The notes under the pieces are model-generated. The model did not search any database and was not told the DNA's origin. It saw only the letters and a list, made by a program, of their open reading frames with translations. A stretch of 6,457 nt of DNA, taken from the NCBI GenBank assembly GCA_965369325.1, contig CBDUQI010000277.1, forward strand, positions 1-6,457. Direction: 5' to 3'. The DNA is from CBDUQI01 sp965369325 (GTDB lineage Bacteria > Pseudomonadota > Gammaproteobacteria > Steroidobacterales > JBCBZW01). Each line of letters begins with the position of its first letter. Positions within the stretch are counted from its first letter, which is position 1. A program made the position numbers and the translations under genes. Of the stretch, positions 1-4,069 are shown one piece after another.

Positions 1-1001
1 ATATTGAGGCTGGCGACGCGCTGGTCGAACGAATAAAACCGGCCGTCGCGCGCACCCGCCGGGAGGGTGTCATGGGCTCGCTGGGCGGCTTTGGAGGGCT
101 GTTCGCACTGCCGGTGGACAAGTACCGCGCACCGGTGCTGGTCTCCGGCACCGACGGGGTCGGCACCAAGTTGCGCCTGGCCATCGACTGTGCCCGGCAC
201 GAAGGTGTGGGCGTGGATCTGGTCGGTATGTGCGCAAATGATGTAGTCGTTCAGGGCGCAGAGCCGCTGTTTTTTCTCGACTACTACGCCACCGGACGGC
301 TCGACGTGGATGTTGCGCAATCGGTCATCGAGGGAATCGCGCGCGGTTGCGAGTTGGCGGGCGCCGCACTGATCGGCGGCGAAACGGCGGAAATGCCGGG
401 CATGTACGAAGGTGCGGACTACGATCTGGCCGGATTTTGCGTCGGCATCGCCGAACGGGACCGTCTGATCGACCCACAGGCGGTGAGCGCGGGCGATGTC
501 ATGATCGCCCTGGGCTCATCCGGCCCACACGCCAACGGCTATTCGCTGATCCGCCGCGTACTCGATGCCACTGGCGGTATCGGTGCGGCGCCGGACGGCG
601 CACTGGCAGGTACCGATCTGGCGCAAGTGCTGCTGAGCCCAACCCGCATTTATGTGCGCTCGGTGCTGGCCGCGCACGAGGCCGTGGGCTTGCATGCGGC
701 GGCCCACATTACCGGCGGCGGATTGCCGGGCAATCTGGTACGCGTGCTGCCGGCCCATCTGGATGCCGTCATCGAGCCAGGCAGCTGGGACATGCCCGCC
801 GTGTTTCAATGGCTGCAAGCGCACGGGCAGATAGAACAAAACGAGATGTACCGGACATTTAATTGCGGTATCGGCATGGTGCTAGTGGTCGCCGCTGAGC
901 AGGCACAACACACGCTCAGCGTATGCCGTGAGCACGGCGAGCAGGCCTGGGTGCTGGGCCATATCGCCCCTGGCCAGCAACAGGTGGTATTCACGCCATG
1001 A
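1..1001 (+). CDS. purM: Phosphoribosylformylglycinamidine cyclo-ligase (AIR synthetase), 5'-partial
   Basis: PurM closes the imidazole ring of formylglycinamidine ribonucleotide using ATP to give aminoimidazole ribonucleotide, a cytoplasmic step of de novo purine synthesis. The reading frame is open from base 3 (first full codon ATT), well before the first internal ATG at 72, and residues before that ATG (ending in RTRREGV) match the family, so the real start lies upstream of the window. About 332 residues are visible; E. coli PurM is about 345, so only a dozen or so are missing. Diagnostic stretches are GTDGVGTKL (visible residues about 49-57), the ATP-binding GGETAEMPGMY (about 125-135), GSSGPHANGYSL, HITGGG and EMYRTFNCGIGM near the C-terminus. 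The stop TGA at 999-1001 overlaps an ATG at 998, but what follows is not purN, the usual overlapping neighbour in gammaproteobacteria. Identification is secure. Confidence 0.98.
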   Translation, partial: IEAGDALVERIKPAVARTRREGVMGSLGGFGGLFALPVDKYRAPVLVSGTDGVGTKLRLAIDCARHEGVGVDLVGMCANDVVVQGAEPLFFLDYYATGRLDVDVAQSVIEGIARGCELAGAALIGGETAEMPGMYEGADYDLAGFCVGIAERDRLIDPQAVSAGDVMIALGSSGPHANGYSLIRRVLDATGGIGAAPDGALAGTDLAQVLLSPTRIYVRSVLAAHEAVGLHAAAHITGGGLPGNLVRVLPAHLDAVIEPGSWDMPAVFQWLQAHGQIEQNEMYRTFNCGIGMVLVVAAEQAQHTLSVCREHGEQAWVLGHIAPGQQQVVFTP

Positions 1002-1072
1002 ACCACACCCAGTTACTTTACTTCAGGCCGCATTCAGCCGGCACTTCTCATAATTGGCCTTCAACCCGATAA
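998..1072 (+). other. 24-codon open frame overlapping the purM stop (ATGA)
   Basis: An ATG at 998-1000 overlaps the purM stop in an ATGA arrangement, as purN does in many gammaproteobacteria. The frame reads MNHTQLLYF and ends at TAA 1070-1072 after 24 codons. The peptide has no glycine-rich GSN motif or other resemblance to PurN. It could be the scar left after loss of purN, a translated but functionless run-on, or chance. I do not claim it as a gene. Confidence 0.2.
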
Positions 1073-1080
1073 CGACTTGC

Positions 1081-1086
1081 GAGAGG
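1081..1086 (+). promoter_or_regulatory. Ribosome binding site that favours the TTG start at 1096
   Basis: GAGAGG lies 9 bases before TTG at 1096-1098. An alternative in-frame TTG at 1054 has no comparable purine-rich site before it, and starting there would add 14 residues in front of an already long signal-peptide n-region. No in-frame ATG precedes the signal peptide. Confidence 0.5.
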
Positions 1087-1095
1087 ATAAGAAGT

Positions 1096-1932
1096 TTGCA
1101 CGTCAACCGACCGGCCGATCGCGGCTCACATTGCCCCCAGAAGCCCGCGCGTACCGGGGCTCGATGGCTGGCACGCTGCGCCCTGGCCGTGCTGGCTGGG
1201 GCCTTGCTGCTCGGGGTGGCGATAGCGAAGCCGCAAGCGGCTATCCCGGCGCCATTTTCTGCGACGTATTCAGTCAAGTACGATCAGCGCCGTGTGGGTG
1301 AGCTGAACATGACCATGCGCCAGGACCCCTCCTCGCAAGCTTACGTGCTGGAGTCGAACACCAAGGCCCGCCGCGGGCTGGCGCGGATGGTGGTGGGCAA
1401 ACCGACTGAATTCAGCCGCTTTGTGTTCGCCGGCGACGGCCCCCAACCCCTCGAATTCAATGCGGATGGTGGCAAACGCAATGCCAATGGCGACACCCAT
1501 ATTCAATTCGACTGGCACGGCGGCACCGCCACCAGTGTGTACGAACGCGAAGCGCCGGTGGAGCTATCACTCAGCCACGGCGTGCTGGATCGCTCGCTGC
1601 TCCCCGTCGTACTGATGTACCAGTTCAGCAACGGACAGGCATTGTCGCAATACACGACGATAGACAAAAATCAACTACGCACCTACGCCGTTCAGGTACT
1701 CGGTCGGGAAAGCGTGGAAACGGAGGCCGGCACCTTCGAGGCCATCAAGCTGCGTGCGCAGCGCAAGGGCTCAAGCCGGGAGAACTTCTACTGGCTGGCG
1801 CCGCAACTGGGCCACCTGATCGTGCAGATGAAGCAGTTCAAGGGCGAACAGCTGAAGATCAATACCGTGCTTAAGGTGCACCACTTCGCGGCCGATGCGG
1901 CGCCGCAAGCCAGCTCGGCAACGAAGCCTTAA
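1096..1932 (+). CDS. DUF3108 family exported protein
   Basis: This is a periplasmic or envelope protein of the DUF3108 family (recognised from memory of the family; function unknown). With the TTG start at 1096 it has 278 residues. It opens with a signal peptide: a basic n-region ending around Arg27, a hydrophobic core of about residues 28-44 (CALAVLAGALLLGVAIA), and a likely cleavage near AIA-K at 44/45. The DUF3108 domain runs from about residue 53 (FSATYSVKYDQRRVGELNM) to about 262, with family-like segments such as ETEAGTFEAIKL and NFYWLAPQLGHLIVQMKQ. The start is 94 bases after the purM stop with no obvious terminator between, so co-transcription with purM is plausible. In many gammaproteobacteria, as I recall, purN sits between these two genes; here it does not. 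There is no lipobox cysteine after the hydrophobic core, so it is probably soluble periplasmic. A start at TTG 1054 cannot be excluded. Confidence 0.85.
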   Translation: MHVNRPADRGSHCPQKPARTGARWLARCALAVLAGALLLGVAIAKPQAAIPAPFSATYSVKYDQRRVGELNMTMRQDPSSQAYVLESNTKARRGLARMVVGKPTEFSRFVFAGDGPQPLEFNADGGKRNANGDTHIQFDWHGGTATSVYEREAPVELSLSHGVLDRSLLPVVLMYQFSNGQALSQYTTIDKNQLRTYAVQVLGRESVETEAGTFEAIKLRAQRKGSSRENFYWLAPQLGHLIVQMKQFKGEQLKINTVLKVHHFAADAAPQASSATKP

Positions 1933-1939
1933 GCGGCCG

Positions 1940-1962
1940 GTCCCGGTGACTGATGCCGGGGC
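1940..1962. terminator. Weak hairpin between convergent DUF3108 and dcd genes
   Basis: GTCCCGG (1940-1946) can pair with CCGGGGC (1956-1962), including one G-T wobble, around a 9-base loop. It sits 8 bases after the DUF3108 stop and 30 bases beyond the dcd stop on the other strand. No run of T follows on either strand, so it is at best a poor intrinsic terminator, though its place in a convergent gap fits transcription ending here. Confidence 0.25.
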
Positions 1963-1991
1963 GCACGCCGCAAGCGCATATTGTGCCGTCC

Positions 1992-2558
1992 CTAAGCTCT
2001 GGGCAACGTGACCCCGGTCTGTCCCTGGTACTTACCCGCGCGATCCTTGTAAGAGGTCTCACAGGGCTCGTCCGAAGACAGGAACACCACCTGCGCCACC
2101 CCTTCGTTGGCATAGATCCTGGCAGGTAGCGGCGTGGTGTTAGAAAACTCCAGCGTCACATGCCCCTCCCACTCAGGCTCAAGCGGCGTCACATTAACGA
2201 TAATGCCGCAACGGGCATAAGTGGATTTACCCAGGCAGATAGTCAGAATATCGCGCGGAATCCGAAAGTACTCCACCGTGCGCGCCAGCGCAAAAGAGTT
2301 GGGCGGGATGATGCACTCATCCGCCTGCACGTCCACGAAGCTATTTTGATCAAACTGCTTCGGGTCCACGACGGCGGAGTTGATGTTGGTGAACACTTTA
2401 AAGTCGCGCGCGCAGCGCACATCGTAGCCGTAACTGGAGGTACCGTAGGAGATTACCTTGCGGTTATCCACGCTGCGCACCTGCCCGGCCTCGAACGGCT
2501 CGATAAGCCCTTCCTCGCGTGCCATCCGGCGAATCCATTTATCTGATTTAACGCTCAT
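1992..2558 (-). CDS. dcd: dCTP deaminase
   Basis: Dcd deaminates dCTP to dUTP, the route by which many Gram-negative bacteria make dUMP for thymidylate synthesis. It is a cytoplasmic homotrimer of the dUTPase-like fold. The 188-residue length equals that of the Pseudomonas-type enzymes. The active-site stretch GKSTYARCG (residues 110-118) carries the conserved Ser112 and Arg116. The catalytic glutamate, equivalent to E. coli Glu138, is Glu137 in HVTLEFSN (133-140). SSYGYDVR (41-48) and the C-terminal YQGQTGVTLP are also family features. The ATG at 2558-2556 overlaps the apbC stop as ATGA, and GAGGA (2566-2562 on the minus strand) precedes it by a short 3-base spacer, so translation is probably coupled to apbC. 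The pair matches the apbC-dcd order known in Pseudomonas. The gene ends 59 bases from the convergent DUF3108 stop. Confidence 0.98.
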   Translation of the reverse strand: MSVKSDKWIRRMAREEGLIEPFEAGQVRSVDNRKVISYGTSSYGYDVRCARDFKVFTNINSAVVDPKQFDQNSFVDVQADECIIPPNSFALARTVEYFRIPRDILTICLGKSTYARCGIIVNVTPLEPEWEGHVTLEFSNTTPLPARIYANEGVAQVVFLSSDEPCETSYKDRAGKYQGQTGVTLPRA

Positions 2559-3661
2559 GTGTCCTCAACAACAATATTTGGAAAATGTCGGGAATAGTCT
2601 TTACCAGCGCCCGCCAGGCGCGCTACCGAACGCAAGGCAATATCGCGATAGGCGCGGGCCAACGCCGAGCCAGGATCGGCGCTGACGGTTGGCCGGCCGC
2701 TGTCGGCCTGCTCGCGAATAGCAATATCCAGCGGTACCGAGCCGAGGAACTCCACCCCCGTCTCCTGCGCCATTCTCTGCCCGCCACCCGCGCCGAAAAT
2801 ATGCTCTTCATGTCCGCAGTTGGAGCAGATATGTGTGCTCATGTTCTCCACGATGCCGAGCACGGTCACTTCAACTTTCTCGAACATCTTAAGGCCCTTG
2901 CGAGCGTCCAGCAGTGCAATGTCCTGTGGCGTGGTCACAATAACCACCCCGCTTACGGGTACCCGCTGCGACATGGTCAGCTGGGTATCGCCCGTCCCTG
3001 GCGGCATGTCGACGATTAGATAATCCAGCTCGCCCCAATCGGTTTCGCTGATAATCTGATTCAACGCCTGGGTGACCATCGGGCCGCGCCACACCATCGG
3101 CTGATCCTCATCAATGAGGAAGCCGATCGACATAGCCACAATGCCATGCGCCTGTAGCGGCTCCAGCGTTTTGCCATCGCGGCTCTGCGGATGCTGACCG
3201 CGCAGCCCCAGCATACGCGGCTGACTGGGCCCGTAGATGTCCGCATCCAGCAACCCCACGCGCGCGCCCTCGCCTGCCAACGCCAGCGCCAGATTCACGG
3301 CGGTGGTGGATTTGCCAACGCCGCCTTTGGCGGATGCCACGGCAACAATATTTTTAATCGCCCCTATCGGCTTTAAGTTGCGCTGCACTGCATGACTGCG
3401 GATCTCGCTGCGAAACCCCACCCGGCACGCGCGCACATCGCACCCCAGCCCGGCGCAGTCGCGTAGATAGTCGATCAGCCGGTCGCCAAGTTCGTCCGCG
3501 AATGTGGCCGCCGGAAAGCCCAGCCGAATGCGTACATCCAATACGCCATCGTCCAATTCAGCGTGCTCCAGCACGCCCCCGGCAAGCGGACTTACCTCGA
3601 TCACCGGGTCGATAAACGCCTTAAGCGCCTTGTCCACCCGCTCTTTGATAGAATCTGACAT
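2555..3661 (-). CDS. apbC: Iron-sulfur cluster carrier ApbC/Mrp (P-loop ATPase)
   Basis: ApbC/Mrp binds and transfers [4Fe-4S] clusters to target proteins in the cytoplasm; loss in Salmonella impairs thiamine synthesis. The 368-residue protein starts with an N-terminal MIP18/DUF59-like domain (about 5-90), containing DPVIEVSPLAGGVL and LDVRIRLGFP. The ATPase domain follows: deviant Walker A SAKGGVGKST (110-119), switch-I DAD (139-141), IYGPSQPRMLG, and Walker B DMPPGTGD (218-225). The cluster-binding CxxC pair is Cys279 and Cys282 in CSNCG. All key residues are present. It is the first gene of an apbC-dcd operon, ending in an ATGA overlap with dcd. The ATG at 3661-3659 is the only reasonable start; the nearest good Shine-Dalgarno, AGGAG (3678-3674 on the minus strand), lies 12 bases away, slightly long. 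In Pseudomonas, as I recall, metG lies upstream of this pair; here the divergent neighbour is a HEAT-kinase gene. Confidence 0.97.
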   Translation of the reverse strand: MSDSIKERVDKALKAFIDPVIEVSPLAGGVLEHAELDDGVLDVRIRLGFPAATFADELGDRLIDYLRDCAGLGCDVRACRVGFRSEIRSHAVQRNLKPIGAIKNIVAVASAKGGVGKSTTAVNLALALAGEGARVGLLDADIYGPSQPRMLGLRGQHPQSRDGKTLEPLQAHGIVAMSIGFLIDEDQPMVWRGPMVTQALNQIISETDWGELDYLIVDMPPGTGDTQLTMSQRVPVSGVVIVTTPQDIALLDARKGLKMFEKVEVTVLGIVENMSTHICSNCGHEEHIFGAGGGQRMAQETGVEFLGSVPLDIAIREQADSGRPTVSADPGSALARAYRDIALRSVARLAGAGKDYSRHFPNIVVEDT

Positions 3662-3696
3662 GCTGGAAAGGTACTCCTGAGGGCTCGTGAGCGCGG

Positions 3697-3704
3697 ATTC
3701 TATA
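3697..3704 (-). promoter_or_regulatory. Likely -10 element of the apbC-dcd promoter
   Basis: On the minus strand bases 3704-3697 read TATAGAAT, a good sigma-70 type -10. Transcription would begin near 3690, leaving an untranslated leader of about 30 bases that contains the AGGAG site. The -35 region is poor: the closest candidate, CTGCGC, lies about 16 bases upstream. The call rests on the -10 match and its position. Confidence 0.45.
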
Positions 3705-3811
3705 GCAGGCGGAGCGCCAAGCGCAGCCTGTTAACCGGCGCGGATCGGCTCAGGTTCTGATCGAAGATGGCAGATTCAGCTGTAAGCACATGATGTTTAT
3801 TGTAAACTTCT

Positions 3812-3839
3812 GGGACTCGGCGCTCGTTCAGCGCGTCCC
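3812..3839 (+). terminator. Strong bulged hairpin upstream of the kinase gene; attenuator-like or protein-binding dyad
   Basis: GGGAC (3812-3816) pairs with GTCCC (3835-3839), and GCGCT (3820-3824) pairs with AGCGC (3830-3834). The two helices stack apart from a three-base TCG bulge on the left side, with a 5-base loop CGTTC. Ten GC-rich pairs are followed by only three T residues (3840-3842), so if it terminates transcription from a promoter further upstream it is a weak terminator. It ends two bases before the sigma-54-like -24 element, so as DNA it could instead be a regulator-binding dyad. The hairpin is seen directly; its role is inferred. Confidence 0.35.
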
Positions 3840-3841
3840 TT

Positions 3842-3856
3842 TGGTACTACTCTTGC
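3842..3856 (+). promoter_or_regulatory. Candidate sigma-54 (RpoN) -24/-12 promoter for the kinase gene
   Basis: The bases TGGTACT-ACTC-TTGC fit the sigma-54 consensus TGGCACG-N4-TTGC at nine of eleven fixed positions. The invariant GG (3843-3844) and GC (3855-3856) are exactly 12 bases apart. Transcription would start near 3868, giving a leader of about 80 bases to ATG 3947 or about 198 bases to GTG 4066. No good sigma-70 promoter is visible on this strand (best -10: TATACC at 3882-3887, without a -35). Short consensus matches can occur by chance. Confidence 0.35.
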
Positions 3857-3946
3857 GGACGGAATCTGTGACGCGGCCATCTATACCATGACATTTGGCC
3901 GCCGAGAATAAGCCAAGACAGGCGACTAGGAACCCATTCATAAGCA

Positions 3947-4069
3947 ATGACTAGCCCCCCGCCGCGCAACCGTCTGCCCGATCAGGTAGCCGAGGTCCAT
4001 GATATTGCGGATGCGCTGCGCGTTTGCGCAACGGCGTCGGCATGCCTCCCGGTCGGGGGCGTGTGGTGA
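3947..4069 (+). CDS. Possible 40-residue leader ORF overlapping the kinase start (GTGA)
   Basis: The frame opens with ATG at 3947 and stops at TGA 4067-4069, one base out of step with the likely GTG start of the kinase gene at 4066-4068, so the two share GTGA as in translationally coupled genes. The 40-residue product starts MTSPPPRNRL and contains a polar helix-like stretch (DQVAEVHDIADALR) followed by a Cys/Ala-rich tail. It has no hydrophobic segment and I do not recognise it. The ribosome-binding site is weak: AGGAA at 3928-3932 is 14 bases from the ATG. Third-position GC is high, as in the neighbouring genes. It could be a real small protein, a leader that controls kinase translation, or chance. 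Confidence 0.3.
   Translation: MTSPPPRNRLPDQVAEVHDIADALRVCATASACLPVGGVW
4055..4059 (+). promoter_or_regulatory. Weak ribosome binding site for the kinase gene start
   Basis: A run of five G residues lies 6 bases before GTG at 4066-4068. It is the only purine-rich stretch at a suitable distance from any in-frame start (ATG 4042, GTG 4063, GTG 4066). An in-frame TGA at 4000-4002 rules out a start further upstream. Confidence 0.35.

Larger units (their letters stand above)
3662..4065. other. Divergent regulatory region between apbC and the HEAT-kinase gene
   Basis: About 285 bases (404 if the 40-codon frame at 3947 is not real) separate the apbC start from the kinase gene. The region is more AT-rich in its middle than the flanking genes. 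It holds the apbC -10 (3697-3704), a small dyad GTTTA-TTG-TAAAC (3795-3807), two TGTAA motifs at 3781 and 3801 spaced 20 bases apart, a strong bulged hairpin (3812-3839) and a sigma-54-like element (3842-3856). I found no tRNA, no recognisable riboswitch and no convincing gene other than the weak candidate at 3947-4069. Confidence 0.6.

Noticed and set aside
2160..2546. Open frame of 128 codons on the plus strand opposite dcd
   Set aside because: It is antisense to a complete, strongly conserved dcd gene, has no recognisable domain and no ribosome binding site; GC-rich coding DNA commonly leaves such frames open.
2585..3019. Open frame of 144 codons on the plus strand opposite apbC
   Set aside because: It lies wholly antisense to the Walker B and CxxC region of apbC and the product resembles no family; treated as a shadow of the real gene.
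3767..3793. Eight-codon ATG frame in the divergent region as a leader peptide
   Set aside because: No ribosome binding site, no run of regulatory codons, and too short to distinguish from chance.
3882..3887. TATACC as a sigma-70 -10 for the kinase gene
   Set aside because: No -35 at 16-18 bases (the bases there read ACGGAA); only a weak alternative to the sigma-54-like element.
3947..4066. Frameshift joining the 40-codon frame to the kinase gene
   Set aside because: A single-base shift would fuse them, but the kinase frame from GTG 4066 already gives a natural N-terminus, and the stop/start overlap is exact, so coupling or chance explains it better than an error.
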